Assembly (NCBI RefSeq): GCF_001654615.1
Contig: NZ_LWUD01000026.1
Span: forward strand, 1-64,000
Source: Ligilactobacillus aviarius
GTDB taxonomy: Bacteria; Bacillota; Bacilli; Lactobacillales; Lactobacillaceae
DNA: 64,000 nucleotides
Reading direction: 5' to 3'
Below are positions 38,863 through 48,528 of this stretch, in pieces (the first letter of the stretch is position 1; each line of letters starts with the position of its first letter). Below the pieces are notes generated by a model. It was not told the DNA's origin. It was given only the letters and a program-made list of their open reading frames with translations, and made no database searches. The position numbers were made by a program, and so were the translations under genes.

Positions 38863-40998
38863 TTGCTGTTGGTTCTTGTGGTTATTCGAATTGGGATAAC
38901 GCGATGGCGGTCGTTGATTATTGGTGGGATAATTTTTGGAGGCCTGTGGAGCCTGTTGATGATTCCTACAATTCGAAACCTGACCCGCCATTTTGAAAGC
39001 TATCGGGTCGAAAATCATGTTTATCAGACATATGCTGATCAGTTAAAGATTTCTGATGAGATGGTTTCATTTGAGGCGATTGACCGGACTCAAAATAAAC
39101 ATGTTAAGGCAACTTATTTTTTTAAGAATAACCAGGAACGCGAAATGTTAAATCGTCAAAAAGGATGCTTACTATTTAACGTTGATGCCGATGTGAAACT
39201 TCCAGATCAGCCGCCTAATGAAAATCAATTTGATTACCGGCGCTTTCTTCAAAGCCGAAATATTAATCAAATCGTTCAAATTGCTAAAATTAACCGGATT
39301 GATTCTAGTCATTTGAATTTGGGAAATGATTTTGGTCATCGGATTCGAATGCGGATGCTTCAGAATCTTAATCGGCTACCATCTGCGTTAAAAGATTACG
39401 CAAAGGCGTTAATTTTAGGCATTATTGATGATGATTTTCAGGTTACGGTTGAGCAAATTCGGAAACTGGGATTGCTTTATCTATTTTGCCTTTCGGGAAT
39501 GCATGTCTTTTTTATTCGCAAGTATTTAATGATGATTGGAACATTCTTTAAAGTCCCAATCGAAGGAATTGATTTGATTTTACTGCTAGGATTTCCATTT
39601 TATTTGATCATTGGCGGTGGAAGTTTAAGTCTTTCACGCGCAATTTGGATGGCGTGGCTTGCAACTTTATCCCGTTTTATATTGAAACGGGGATTAAGCG
39701 GAATTGAATGTTGGAGTATTGTGTTGATCGTGAGTTTATTCAGATTTCCCTTAATGTTCTTTTCGCTTGGAGCGTTATTGAGTTATTTGATGACGTTTAT
39801 CCTTTTACTTGCAAGTAGCAAGTCTGCATTTAAAATGAATTTTAAACTGAATAATTTTAGTATCCCGTTGATTTTAAACAGCACGTATCAGTGGAATATT
39901 TTAACTTCAGGGCTCGCATTTGCTGTTGGGTGGATTTTTGAAAAAATAATCTTTCCAATTACACTTTTGGGAAGCATAGTTCCGGGAATTCGAAACATTT
40001 GCAATCAGCTTTTATTACTGGTGAATCAAGGATTTGCTTCTTTAGCTGCAATTCCAACGACAATTACTTTTGGAAAGCTTCCGGGCACGGTGGGCGTTTT
40101 AATTATCTTGATGATGTTTCTCATTGAAAATCACCGGCATCGGTTTGCAAAATGGGTAATTATTGGAATGCTTTATCTGGGAAGTTGGCTTTGGATCGCC
40201 TTTCCGCTTAAGTCGAAAGTAATTTATTTTGATATCGGTCAGGGGGATGCAACCTTGATTCAAAAGGCTTTTCAGCATCGCGTGGTTTTGATCGATACTG
40301 GTGGTAAATTGAATTATGGAAGAAAACGACCATCGAACCGCCCAACTGCTGGCCAGCGAATTATTGCTAATTATCTTTTAAGTAAAGGATTAACGGTGGT
40401 CGACGGCTTGTATTTAACTCATCAGGATACGGATCATATTGGATATATGGCAAGTATTGGAAAGCAAATCAGGTATAATAAGATTTATGTTCCTGCTGGA
40501 ATGGAAAAGTTAGAATCTTTTCAGCAAAAATTGAACCAGTTAAAGCAACCGCCCAAAAAGATCATCCCGGTGACTGATCAGGTTTCGGATAAAGATTTTA
40601 AAATTTTGCACCCGTTTGAAGAGGGAAAAGGAACCAATCAGGATTCAATGGTTTTGTATCAAAAAATTGGGAATTATCGGTTTTTATTTACCGGCGATCT
40701 TGATCGAGCCGGCGAATTAAAAGTAATTGACCGCTATCCGGATCTAAAAGTTGATGTGTTAAAGGCGGGCCATCACGGAAGTAAAACATCATCTAATCCA
40801 GAGTTTATTGATCAAATTGCGCCCAAGTTGGCAATTATTTCAGCAGGAAGAAATAATCGCTATCATCATCCCAACCAAGAAACCCTCCAAACGTTTAATG
40901 AACGGGCCATTCCTTTTTTAAATACTGCTAAAAGTGGAATGATTCAGGTTGAGATCAGTGATTCAAAAATTAACGTAACTGAGGGGTTAAAGAGGTAA
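38863..40998 (+). CDS. comEC: DNA uptake channel protein ComEC
   Basis: A 711-residue (or about 740, see the extension) polytopic membrane protein that carries single-stranded DNA inward. It contains an N-terminal OB-like region, the Competence domain with many helices (about residues 170-450: LFCLSGMHVFFI), and a C-terminal metallo-beta-lactamase domain with LTHQDTDHIGYM and LKAGHHGSKTSSNPEF. TTG 38863 is the first accepted start in frame but has no ribosome binding site. The rest of the gene is intact. Confidence 0.92.
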   Translation: MLLVLVVIRIGITRWRSLIIGGIIFGGLWSLLMIPTIRNLTRHFESYRVENHVYQTYADQLKISDEMVSFEAIDRTQNKHVKATYFFKNNQEREMLNRQKGCLLFNVDADVKLPDQPPNENQFDYRRFLQSRNINQIVQIAKINRIDSSHLNLGNDFGHRIRMRMLQNLNRLPSALKDYAKALILGIIDDDFQVTVEQIRKLGLLYLFCLSGMHVFFIRKYLMMIGTFFKVPIEGIDLILLLGFPFYLIIGGGSLSLSRAIWMAWLATLSRFILKRGLSGIECWSIVLIVSLFRFPLMFFSLGALLSYLMTFILLLASSKSAFKMNFKLNNFSIPLILNSTYQWNILTSGLAFAVGWIFEKIIFPITLLGSIVPGIRNICNQLLLLVNQGFASLAAIPTTITFGKLPGTVGVLIILMMFLIENHRHRFAKWVIIGMLYLGSWLWIAFPLKSKVIYFDIGQGDATLIQKAFQHRVVLIDTGGKLNYGRKRPSNRPTAGQRIIANYLLSKGLTVVDGLYLTHQDTDHIGYMASIGKQIRYNKIYVPAGMEKLESFQQKLNQLKQPPKKIIPVTDQVSDKDFKILHPFEEGKGTNQDSMVLYQKIGNYRFLFTGDLDRAGELKVIDRYPDLKVDVLKAGHHGSKTSSNPEFIDQIAPKLAIISAGRNNRYHHPNQETLQTFNERAIPFLNTAKSGMIQVEISDSKINVTEGLKR

Positions 40999-41003
40999 AC
41001 AAA

Positions 41004-42038
41004 GTGAATGTAAATGAATTGATTTCAAATTTAAAGGAACGGAAAGTGAATCCAGTAAATGTAATTCTCGGCGAAGAACAATACCAAATTCAACGTATCC
41101 GGCAAGCATATCTTGATTTAATTCCAGATGAAGAACGGGAGTTTAATGTTGGACAATATGATATGGAGACCGTTCCGTTAAGTACGGCATTAGATGATGC
41201 CATGTCCGTTCCATTTTTCGGTGAATACCGGCTTGTGATGATCACTAATCCGTATTTTTTAACGGGGGAAAATAAAAAAAGCAAGCTTGAGCATGATGTG
41301 AACGGGCTGATGAATTATATTCAAAACCCGCAACCGACAACGATTTTGGTAATCATTGCTCCTTATCCGAAACTTGATGAGCGTAAGAAAATTGTCAAAC
41401 TTTTAAAGCAAAATGGGAATGTGGTTGATAACCACTTAATGACCGAAAGAGAAGTTCAAGCAGAATTAGCTCACGTATTAAAGCAGAAAAAGGTCGAAAT
41501 TGAACCGCAAGCGATGCAATTATTACTTGAAAAAACAGGTTCTAAAATTGAAATAGCAATCAATGAATTACAAAAGTTGATGATTGCTGCCGGACAAGAA
41601 CGTTTGATTACTGTTGAATACGTTGAGCAGCTTGTTTCAGCTTCGTTAGAACAAAATGTATTTGACTTAATTGATCTGGTAATGCAGCATAACGGGGCAG
41701 CCGCTTTGAAAATGTATCATGAATTACTTGATCAACAAGAAGAACCGTTAAAAATCAATGCAATTCTTTTGGGAAACTTCCGGTTACTGCTTCAGGTCAA
41801 GGTCTTGCACAAACATGGATATGCTCAGGGAAACATTGCAGGAACGTTAAAAGTTCATCCGTATCGGGTAAAGTTGGCTTTAAGAAAAATCAAGCGGTTT
41901 TCGCTGGGTGATTTAAGAAAAGCATATTTAGGATTACTTGAAAACGAAGAAAAAATGAAGTCGACATCTCAGGATCCGGAACTTTTATTTCAAATGTTTC
42001 TATTAAAATTTAATCAAAATAAAAAAGCTGGAAATTAA
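41004..42038 (+). CDS. holA: DNA polymerase III subunit delta HolA
   Basis: A 344-residue clamp-loader subunit. It shows VILGEEQYQIQRIRQAYL at the N-terminus, an AAA+-like core and LDQQEEPLKINAILLGNFRLLLQ in the C-terminal collar. It starts with GTG, preceded by AAAGAGGTAAAC, five bases after comEC. The last codons (KAGN and stop) lie inside the terminator hairpin at 42021-42050. Confidence 0.95.
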   Translation: MNVNELISNLKERKVNPVNVILGEEQYQIQRIRQAYLDLIPDEEREFNVGQYDMETVPLSTALDDAMSVPFFGEYRLVMITNPYFLTGENKKSKLEHDVNGLMNYIQNPQPTTILVIIAPYPKLDERKKIVKLLKQNGNVVDNHLMTEREVQAELAHVLKQKKVEIEPQAMQLLLEKTGSKIEIAINELQKLMIAAGQERLITVEYVEQLVSASLEQNVFDLIDLVMQHNGAAALKMYHELLDQQEEPLKINAILLGNFRLLLQVKVLHKHGYAQGNIAGTLKVHPYRVKLALRKIKRFSLGDLRKAYLGLLENEEKMKSTSQDPELLFQMFLLKFNQNKKAGN

Positions 42039-42050
42039 TCCAGCTTTTTT
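42021..42050. terminator. Bidirectional terminator between holA and rpsT
   Basis: AAAAAAGCTGGA pairs perfectly with TCCAGCTTTTTT around a six-base loop. It serves convergent holA and rpsT; the left arm and loop encode the holA C-terminus. Confidence 0.88.
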
Positions 42051-42069
42051 ATTTTATTAATTAATAAAA

Positions 42070-42324
42070 TTATTTGTTTAAACGAGCTGCCATCCGTGAC
42101 TTGTCACGAGCTGCTTTGTTAGCCTTAATTAAGCCCTTTGAAGCTGCCTTATCAACTGCAGAAACAGCTGCTTGATAAAGTTCTTCAATGTTATCTGCAC
42201 CAGCAGTAACTGCTTTTTCAAATTTCTTAACAGCAGTCCGCATCTTGCTTAATTGTGAAGAATTCCGACTGTTAGCTTTTTCGCTTGTCTTTACGCGTTT
42301 GATCGCTGATTTGATGATTGGCAT
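42070..42324 (-). CDS. rpsT: 30S ribosomal protein S20
   Basis: An 84-residue basic helical protein, [18 protein letters not shown] at the start and [13 protein letters not shown] at the end, matching bS20. I chose the ATG at 42324, preceded on its strand by GGAGGTGAAATC. A longer in-frame ATG lies upstream but would add non-family residues. Confidence 0.97.
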   Translation of the reverse strand: MPIIKSAIKRVKTSEKANSRNSSQLSKMRTAVKKFEKAVTAGADNIEELYQAAVSAVDKAASKGLIKANKAARDKSRMAARLNK

Positions 42325-42384
42325 GATTTCACCTCCAAAATTATGAATTCCGTTACCGGTCATCACTAAACTTTAACATAGACA

Positions 42385-42413
42385 ATTATACAAGAGCAAT
42401 TCCGACAATGCAA
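42385..42413 (-). promoter_or_regulatory. rpsT promoter
   Basis: On the minus strand TTGCAT (42408-42413) and TATAAT (42385-42390) are separated by 17 bp. Confidence 0.75.
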
Positions 42414-42462
42414 TAAAAAAATCAAAGTTTGTCAAGGTATTTCGCTTGACAGTAAAGGAAGC

Positions 42463-42491
42463 TTGATTTTATTTTGCAATTCATATAAAAT
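42463..42491 (+). promoter_or_regulatory. rpsO promoter
   Basis: TTGATT (42463-42468) and TAAAAT (42486-42491) are separated by 17 bp. Transcription would begin near 42498, so the S15 leader structure is transcribed. Confidence 0.6.
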
Positions 42492-42518
42492 GTTAATCGT
42501 GCTTAAAGCACAGACCTT

Positions 42519-42575
42519 TTACTGAGTGAGATTCGATTCACCGACGTTTTACTCGGTATTGGGCGACATTTAAAT
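42519..42575 (+). promoter_or_regulatory. Structured rpsO leader, probable S15 autoregulatory RNA
   Basis: TACTGAGT (42520-42527) pairs with ACTCGGTA (42551-42558). An overlapping alternative hairpin is GTGA (42526-42529) with TCAC (42538-42541). GGGCGAC follows near 42561. Competing helices just before the rpsO ribosome binding site fit the S15 feedback leaders described in Gram-positive bacteria. Ligand binding is inferred. Confidence 0.6.
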
Positions 42576-42593
42576 GAAAGGGTGGAAGTCATA

Positions 42594-42863
42594 ATGGCTA
42601 TTACACAAGAAAAGAAAAACGAAATCATGAAGAAGTATGCTCGTCACGAAGGCGACACAGGTTCAGCAGAAGTTCAAATTGCTGTTTTAACTGCTGATAT
42701 CAACGAATTAAACGATCACGTTAAGGAACACAAGAAAGACTTTGCTGCACAACGTGGTTTGATGAAGAAAATTGGTCACCGTCGTAACTTACTTGCATAC
42801 TTACGGAACACAGATATTCAACGTTACCGTGAATTAATCAAGAGTTTAGGTTTACGTCGTTAA
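42594..42863 (+). CDS. rpsO: 30S ribosomal protein S15
   Basis: An 89-residue uS15 with [16 protein letters not shown] and the C-terminal [27 protein letters not shown]. The ATG at 42594 is standard; AAAGGGTGG lies eight bases upstream. It is divergent from rpsT. Confidence 0.98.
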   Translation: MAITQEKKNEIMKKYARHEGDTGSAEVQIAVLTADINELNDHVKEHKKDFAAQRGLMKKIGHRRNLLAYLRNTDIQRYRELIKSLGLRR

Positions 42864-42873
42864 TCCGATTAAG

Positions 42874-42903
42874 AAAGTGCTTGGAAATCCAAGCACTTTT
42901 TTT
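42874..42903 (+). terminator. Terminator after rpsO
   Basis: AAAGTGCTTGG pairs perfectly with CCAAGCACTTT around AAAT, followed by Ts. Confidence 0.9.
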
Positions 42904-43005
42904 ATAACTAAAATTTCTTGAATTAAATCAAATGATTAAACTGTGGTATACTTAATATTAATTGATTTGAACGGTTAGAATTTAAGAACTTTTAGGAGTG
43001 AAATT

Positions 43006-44715
43006 ATGTGCGATATTAAGTTAGATATCCTCAGCGGTGTCCGTGAAAACGGAAAAAATATGTATGCCGTTGAGGTTGATGATCAGATTTTTATTTTAGA
43101 TTGTGGATTAATGTACCCGGAAAATGAACTTTTGGGAATTGATATTGTAATTCCAAATTTAGAATATTTGGAAGAAAATGCGGATCGAATCGCCGGCATT
43201 TTCCTGACACATGGTCATGCAGATGCAATCGGAGCGCTTCCGTATTTTGTTGAAAATCATCCGGTTCCGGTTTTTGGTTCCGAATTGACAGTTGCATTAG
43301 CTAAAATTGCGTGTGAAAATGTTCCGCAAGCGAAGAAGTTCAATGATTTTCACATTGTTGATGATCAAACCGAAATCGATTTTGACAACGTAACGGTTTC
43401 GTTCTTCAAGACAACCCACTCAGTTCCAGAATCTCTTGGAATTGTAATCGAAACCGACCAGGGAAATATTGTTTATACTGGGGACTTTAAGTTTGATCAA
43501 ACGGCAACGGATGGTTATCAAACTGACTTTGGGCGGATTGCTGAAATTGGACGTCAAGGTGTACTTGCGGTTTTGAGCGATTCAACCAATGCTGAAAATC
43601 CAATCGAAATTGAAAACGAAAAAGATGTAATGGATTATATTATGGACACGTTTGAGTACCATAATGGCCGGATCATTGTGTCAGCCCACTCATCAAATTT
43701 GGCGCGGATCCAACAAGTATTGAATGCTGCACATCAAAATGATCGGAAAGTTGCAATGATTGGACACGATGTTGAAAAGATCGTGCGGACCGCTCTCAAG
43801 CTTGATAAGCTTCACTTGCCAGCCGATGATATTTTTGTTGATGTAAAGGAAATCAATGACTTAAAGGATGATCAGATCGTAATTTTGCAAACCGGACGTT
43901 CAGGGGAACCATTGAAGTCATTACAAAAGATGGCTCTTGGCCGTCACCGGTCAGTTAAATTACATCAAGGAGATTTGGTGTTGATCACTTCAACGCCGTC
44001 ACCAGCCCGTGAAACGAATGTTGCTCGGACACGGGATATGATTTTCCGTTCAGGGGCAACGGTCAAGACGGTTGCAGATGATCTTAACCTGTCAGGGCAT
44101 GCTAGTCGAAATGACCTTCAATTGATGTTTAATCTTTTGAAACCGAAATATGTTATTCCGGTTCAAGGTGAATATCGTCAATTAGATGCCACGAAGGAAT
44201 GCGCCTTGGAAACTGGGATTGACAGTGATCATATTTTAATGGTCAATAAGGGCGACGTCCTTCAATATGCGCATGGAAAATTCCAACCAGCTCCAGCAAT
44301 CGATGCAAGTAACACGTTAATTGATGGAATTGGGGTTGGGGATATCGGAAATATCGTTCTTCGGGATCGGAAATTGCTTGCTGAAGATGGAATCTTTATC
44401 GCAGTTGTAACGATCGATCGGAAGAAACGGAAAATTGTTGATACGCCCAAATTAACTTCACGGGGGTTCGTGTACGTAAAAACAAGTCGTGATTTAATGA
44501 CCGAAGCACGAAAGATCGTTACGAAAGTTGTTCAAAGTAATCTAGATAACAAAGAGTTTGATTGGACCCATCTTAAACAGGATATCCGTGATCAACTGAA
44601 TCACTTCCTGTACGAACAAACGAAGCGTCATCCAGTGATTATGCCGGTAATAATGGAAATTAATCAAACATTTCCAAAAAAGAATTATAAGAAATCAAAA
44701 TCACATAAAGGATAA
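43006..44715 (+). CDS. rnjB: Ribonuclease J2
   Basis: A 569-residue paralogue of RNase J1, normally its partner in a complex. The zinc motif is degenerate: HGHADAIGA (from residue 69) replaces the second His of HxHxDH with Ala at residue 74. Other motifs ([23 protein letters not shown]) are related to J1. This fits RNase J2 being weakly active or structural. TAGGAGTGAAATT precedes the ATG, and TGGTATACT (about 42944-42952) is a likely -10. Confidence 0.94.
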   Translation: MCDIKLDILSGVRENGKNMYAVEVDDQIFILDCGLMYPENELLGIDIVIPNLEYLEENADRIAGIFLTHGHADAIGALPYFVENHPVPVFGSELTVALAKIACENVPQAKKFNDFHIVDDQTEIDFDNVTVSFFKTTHSVPESLGIVIETDQGNIVYTGDFKFDQTATDGYQTDFGRIAEIGRQGVLAVLSDSTNAENPIEIENEKDVMDYIMDTFEYHNGRIIVSAHSSNLARIQQVLNAAHQNDRKVAMIGHDVEKIVRTALKLDKLHLPADDIFVDVKEINDLKDDQIVILQTGRSGEPLKSLQKMALGRHRSVKLHQGDLVLITSTPSPARETNVARTRDMIFRSGATVKTVADDLNLSGHASRNDLQLMFNLLKPKYVIPVQGEYRQLDATKECALETGIDSDHILMVNKGDVLQYAHGKFQPAPAIDASNTLIDGIGVGDIGNIVLRDRKLLAEDGIFIAVVTIDRKKRKIVDTPKLTSRGFVYVKTSRDLMTEARKIVTKVVQSNLDNKEFDWTHLKQDIRDQLNHFLYEQTKRHPVIMPVIMEINQTFPKKNYKKSKSHKG

Positions 44716-44717
44716 GA

Positions 44718-44744
44718 TAAAAAGGTCGCATCGCGGCCTTTTAT
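44718..44744 (+). terminator. Terminator after rnjB
   Basis: AAAAGGTCGC pairs with GCGGCCTTTT (one G-T pair) around a three-base loop. Confidence 0.8.
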
Positions 44745-44764
44745 TTGTAAGAGGAGAGGAGTCA

Positions 44765-45655
44765 ATGAACGAAGAATTGATTGAAAAGGCCCAACAAGCT
44801 TATGATAACGGACATTATGATCAAGCGGTCTCCTTGATGGAGAAAGCCTATTTAAAAAATAAAAACTTCCATAATAACTATTATTTATTTAAATTTTTAA
44901 AAAAAGATCAAAAATGGGTCCAAGCAGTTACGGTTGCGAGTGAATATCTCAATGAGTACATTCAAAATGATGATTATTTTTATCAGTATTTTGATTGTCG
45001 GCTTCATGCCGGGGATGTTTTAGGATGCTTTGAACTGTTAAACCAATTAGATCCATATTTAAATTCAGCTGAAAGGCAAACCTTAGCGCAAAAGGTTAAA
45101 TTATACCCAAGTTATTTGAGTAAAGAGCAACAGGAACTAAAGCAGGAAGTGTTAAGAAAATTAAAATATTTAGGTGGCTTTTCAATTCATGAACAACGCG
45201 AAATTTTAAACAATATTAATCTTTTAAATCCCCAAGAATTATTTTTAAATTGCAGATCAGTATTTCTTGATCAAGATGTTTCGTGTGTTGTGCGAATGTC
45301 GTTATTGAACACATTACGTAAAGTTTCGAATAACCAAGTTGAGGTTTTGAATTTATTCAATGAAGTCATTCAGGTTGATTTATCAAAGCTTGCGCCAATT
45401 GAAGAATTGCCGGTATATGTGAAGATCAAGCGGCGGATTTTTGATTCAAAAAAGATTGCGGAGCCATTAAAACTCAGAATGTTTAGCGAAGCAAAGATGA
45501 AGCTTTTTGTCGTTTACCCGGAAATTGAGCAAATCGATCAGAATGACCTGGTAAAAATTGCCTTGTTGCAAACGGAAAAGCTTTCTCCAAAGGGGACAAT
45601 TTTAAATCAACAAATTAATCGTGAGATCGATAAAATTAACGATTTTAAAATTTAA
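44765..45655 (+). CDS. TPR-like hypothetical protein
   Basis: A 296-residue helical protein. The N-terminal part (residues 1-60) is TPR-like (KAQQAYDNGHYDQAVSLMEKAYL). The remainder has no recognised motif. Its position between rnjB and tuf suggests a housekeeping role but nothing specific. AGAGGAG precedes the ATG, and no terminator is evident after it. Confidence 0.8.
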   Translation: MNEELIEKAQQAYDNGHYDQAVSLMEKAYLKNKNFHNNYYLFKFLKKDQKWVQAVTVASEYLNEYIQNDDYFYQYFDCRLHAGDVLGCFELLNQLDPYLNSAERQTLAQKVKLYPSYLSKEQQELKQEVLRKLKYLGGFSIHEQREILNNINLLNPQELFLNCRSVFLDQDVSCVVRMSLLNTLRKVSNNQVEVLNLFNEVIQVDLSKLAPIEELPVYVKIKRRIFDSKKIAEPLKLRMFSEAKMKLFVVYPEIEQIDQNDLVKIALLQTEKLSPKGTILNQQINREIDKINDFKI

Positions 45656-45666
45656 TTGTTTTTTTA

Positions 45667-45765
45667 TTTACAAACTTCAAGGACACTTATATAATGAATC
45701 AAGGATTCTTCTTTTAGAACAAAATCATTTTATTACTTGGTTTTATTTAAAAGAAGTAGTATAAT
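45667..45765 (+). promoter_or_regulatory. Tandem tuf promoters
   Basis: P1 is TTTACA (45667-45672), 17 bp, TATAAT (45690-45695). P2 is TTGGTT (45737-45742), 17 bp, TATAAT (45760-45765). Two good promoters fit the very high expression expected for EF-Tu. The leader from P2 is about 60 bases. Confidence 0.8.
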
Positions 45766-45829
45766 ACATACCAAGGATTATCAACATCTAATTTTGATAT
45801 CTTTGGAAAAATATAGGAGGTTCGTATTA

Positions 45830-47017
45830 ATGCCAAAAGAACATTACGAAAGAACAAAGCCACACGTTAACATTGGTACAATCGGCCACGTTGACCACGG
45901 TAAAACAACTTTAACAGCAGCTATTACAAAAGTTTTAGCTGAAAAAGGTTTAGCACAAGCTGAAGACTACGCTTCAATCGATGCTGCTCCAGAAGAACGT
46001 GAACGTGGTATCACAATCAACACAGCTCACGTTGAATATGAAACAGAAAAGCGTCACTATGCTCACATCGATGCTCCAGGACACGCTGACTATGTTAAGA
46101 ACATGATCACAGGTGCTGCTCAAATGGATGGTGCTATCTTAGTTGTAGCTGCAACAGATGGTCCTATGCCACAAACACGTGAACACATCTTGCTTGCTCG
46201 TCAAGTTGGTGTTAAGTACATCGTTGTCTTCTTAAACAAGACAGACTTAGTTGACGATGACGAATTGTTAGACTTAGTTGAAATGGAAGTTCGTGACTTA
46301 TTAAGCGAATACGACTTCCCTGGCGATGACATTCCAGTTATCCGTGGTTCAGCTTTGAAGGCTCTTGAAGGCGACAAAGAACAAGAAGCTAACATCATGA
46401 AGTTAATGGATACAATCGACGAATACATCCCAACACCAGAACGTCCTACAGACAAGCCATTCTTAATGCCTGTTGAAGACGTATTTACAATCACTGGTCG
46501 TGGTACTGTTGCTTCAGGTCGTATCGACCGTGGTACAGTTAAGGTCGGCGACGAAGTTGAAATTGTTGGTTTGAAGGATGAAGTTCTTAAGACAACAATC
46601 ACAGGTGTTGAAATGTTCCGGAAGACCCTTGACTTAGGTGAAGCCGGCGATAACATCGGTGCATTACTTCGTGGTATCAACCGTGACCAAGTAGAACGTG
46701 GTCAAGTTTTAGCTAAGCCAGGCTCAATCCAAACTCACAAGAAGTTCAAGGGTGAAGTGTATGTCTTAACTAAAGAAGAAGGTGGACGTCACACACCATT
46801 CTTCTCAAACTACCGTCCACAATTCTACTTCCACACAACAGACGTTACAGGTGTTATTGAATTGCCAGAAGGCGTAGAAATGGTAATGCCTGGCGATAAC
46901 GTTACATTTACAGTAGAATTAATCGCACCAGTTGCTATTGAAAAAGGTCTTAAGTTCACAGTTCGTGAAGGTGGCCGTACAGTTGGTGCCGGTGTCGTAT
47001 CAGACATCCTTGACTAA
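45830..47017 (+). CDS. tuf: Elongation factor Tu
   Basis: A 395-residue translation GTPase that delivers aminoacyl-tRNA. G1 is GHVDHGKTT (residues 19-27), G3 is [12 protein letters not shown] and G4 is NKTD. I chose the ATG at 45830 (AGGAGG upstream); the frame is open for 31 codons before it, through the promoters. Codon use is strongly biased to GGT, CGT and CAC, as in highly expressed genes. Confidence 0.99.
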   Translation: MPKEHYERTKPHVNIGTIGHVDHGKTTLTAAITKVLAEKGLAQAEDYASIDAAPEERERGITINTAHVEYETEKRHYAHIDAPGHADYVKNMITGAAQMDGAILVVAATDGPMPQTREHILLARQVGVKYIVVFLNKTDLVDDDELLDLVEMEVRDLLSEYDFPGDDIPVIRGSALKALEGDKEQEANIMKLMDTIDEYIPTPERPTDKPFLMPVEDVFTITGRGTVASGRIDRGTVKVGDEVEIVGLKDEVLKTTITGVEMFRKTLDLGEAGDNIGALLRGINRDQVERGQVLAKPGSIQTHKKFKGEVYVLTKEEGGRHTPFFSNYRPQFYFHTTDVTGVIELPEGVEMVMPGDNVTFTVELIAPVAIEKGLKFTVREGGRTVGAGVVSDILD

Positions 47018-47030
47018 TTTGAAACCAATT

Positions 47031-47060
47031 AAAAGTCTGGGTTTATCCCAGGCTTTTTTT
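47031..47060 (+). terminator. Terminator after tuf
   Basis: AAGTCTGGG pairs with CCCAGGCTT (one G-T pair), followed by seven Ts. Confidence 0.85.
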
Positions 47061-47087
47061 GTTACCTCAACAATTTTTGAGATTTCG

Positions 47088-47116
47088 TTTACATTTTGCG
47101 ATTTCTAAGGTAAAAT
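47088..47116 (+). promoter_or_regulatory. tig promoter
   Basis: TTTACA (47088-47093) and TAAAAT (47111-47116) are separated by exactly 17 bp, giving a leader of about 50 bases. Confidence 0.7.
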
Positions 47117-47172
47117 TAGTTAATATACAGATACTGTTTATCGTATAAAATTTAGAGTACGGAGGGAATAAA

Positions 47173-48483
47173 ATGTCTGTTAAATGGGAAAAAAAAGAAG
47201 GTACAAATGACGGAAAGTTAACCTTCGAAATCCAACCAGATAAAATTAAGGAAGGCTTGGACATCGCATTCAACAAAGTGAAGAAATCACTTAACGTGCC
47301 TGGTTTCCGTAAGGGCCGGGTACCACGTCAAATCTTCAATAAGATGTACGGCGAAGAAGCATTATACCAAGATGCTTTAAATGCTCTTTTACCAGAAGCA
47401 TATGCAAATGCGGTATCAGAATCAAAGATCAAGCCTGTTTCACAACCTGAAATCAACGTTGAATCAATGGAAAAGGATTCAGCTTGGGTTCTTTCAGCTA
47501 AAGTAACGGTTGAACCTGAAGTTGAATTAGGTGAATACAAGGGCCTTGAAGTTATGAAGCACTCAACTGATGTTTCAGACAAAGAAGTTGCAGATGAATT
47601 AGAACGTCGTCGTCAACAACAAGCTGAACTTGTATTAAAGGAAGACGAACCAGCTGCAGAAGGCGACACAGTTGTAATCGACTTTGAAGGTAAAGTTGAC
47701 GGTAAGCCATTCGATGGTGGCAAGGCTGAAAACTACTCCCTTGAATTAGGTTCAAAGACATTCATTCCGGGCTTTGAAGATCAATTAGTTGGTCACAAGG
47801 CTGGCGATGAAGTTGAAGTTAAGGTTACATTCCCAGATGACTACCAAGCAAAGGACTTGCAAGGTAAAGATGCTGTCTTTGAAGTTAAGATTCATGAAGT
47901 TAAGCAAAAAGAACTTCCAGAATTAGATGATGACTTTGCTAAGGATATCGATGATGATGTTGATACATTAGAAGAATTAAAGGCAAAGGTTAAAGACGAA
48001 ATCAAGGAACAAAAGGAAGCAGCTGCTAAGAATGCCGTTCAAGAAGAAGCAATCTCAAAGGCAGTTGAAAATGCTAAAATCGGTGACATTCCAGAAGCAA
48101 TGATCGAAGATGATGTTCAACGTCAAATGGATCAATACTTCAGTGGAATGCAACAACAAGGAATTAACCCAGACATGTACTTCAAGTTAACGGGAACTTC
48201 AGAAGAAGACTTACGGAAGCAATTCCGTGAAGGGTCAGAAGAACGGGTTAAGACAAACCTTGTCCTTGAAGCAATCGTTGAAAAGGAAAATATTGAAATT
48301 TCAGAAGATGAAATCAATGATGAAATCAAAGATTTAGCAACTCAATATGGAATGGATGAAAAGGCTGTTCGTTCTGCCTTATCAGATGACATGTTGAAAC
48401 ATGATATTTCAATCCGGAAAGTCGTTCAAGAAATGACAGATTCAGCAAAGCAAGACTTGCCTGAAAAGAAAGAAGAAAAATAA
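47173..48483 (+). CDS. tig: Trigger factor
   Basis: A 436-residue ribosome-associated chaperone and peptidyl-prolyl isomerase. The ribosome-binding signature is [11 protein letters not shown] (residues 43-53), near the tunnel. The FKBP domain (about 150-245) has [20 protein letters not shown]. The C-terminal chaperone arms are rich in Glu and Lys. The length is normal. CGGAGGG precedes the ATG. Confidence 0.97.
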   Translation: MSVKWEKKEGTNDGKLTFEIQPDKIKEGLDIAFNKVKKSLNVPGFRKGRVPRQIFNKMYGEEALYQDALNALLPEAYANAVSESKIKPVSQPEINVESMEKDSAWVLSAKVTVEPEVELGEYKGLEVMKHSTDVSDKEVADELERRRQQQAELVLKEDEPAAEGDTVVIDFEGKVDGKPFDGGKAENYSLELGSKTFIPGFEDQLVGHKAGDEVEVKVTFPDDYQAKDLQGKDAVFEVKIHEVKQKELPELDDDFAKDIDDDVDTLEELKAKVKDEIKEQKEAAAKNAVQEEAISKAVENAKIGDIPEAMIEDDVQRQMDQYFSGMQQQGINPDMYFKLTGTSEEDLRKQFREGSEERVKTNLVLEAIVEKENIEISEDEINDEIKDLATQYGMDEKAVRSALSDDMLKHDISIRKVVQEMTDSAKQDLPEKKEEK

Positions 48484-48494
48484 TTTTCTTTGAT

Positions 48495-48528
48495 CAAAAA
48501 ACAGCTCTCGAAAGAGGGCTGTTTTTTT
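48495..48528. terminator. Terminator between tig and tetR
   Basis: AAAAAACAGCTCTC pairs with GAGGGCTGTTTTTT (one G-T pair). It serves convergent tig and tetR, whose stop codon touches the T-run. Confidence 0.85.

Noticed and set aside
38802-38897. Short ATG frame (31 codons) between comEB and comEC as an alternative comEC start
   Set aside because: It is in a different frame from comEC, ends at TAA and encodes an unlikely peptide; a frameshift into comEC is not needed to explain the data.
46201-46680. 159-codon antisense frame within tuf
   Set aside because: Biased codon use in tuf opens the antisense frame; no start signals, and EF-Tu is certain.
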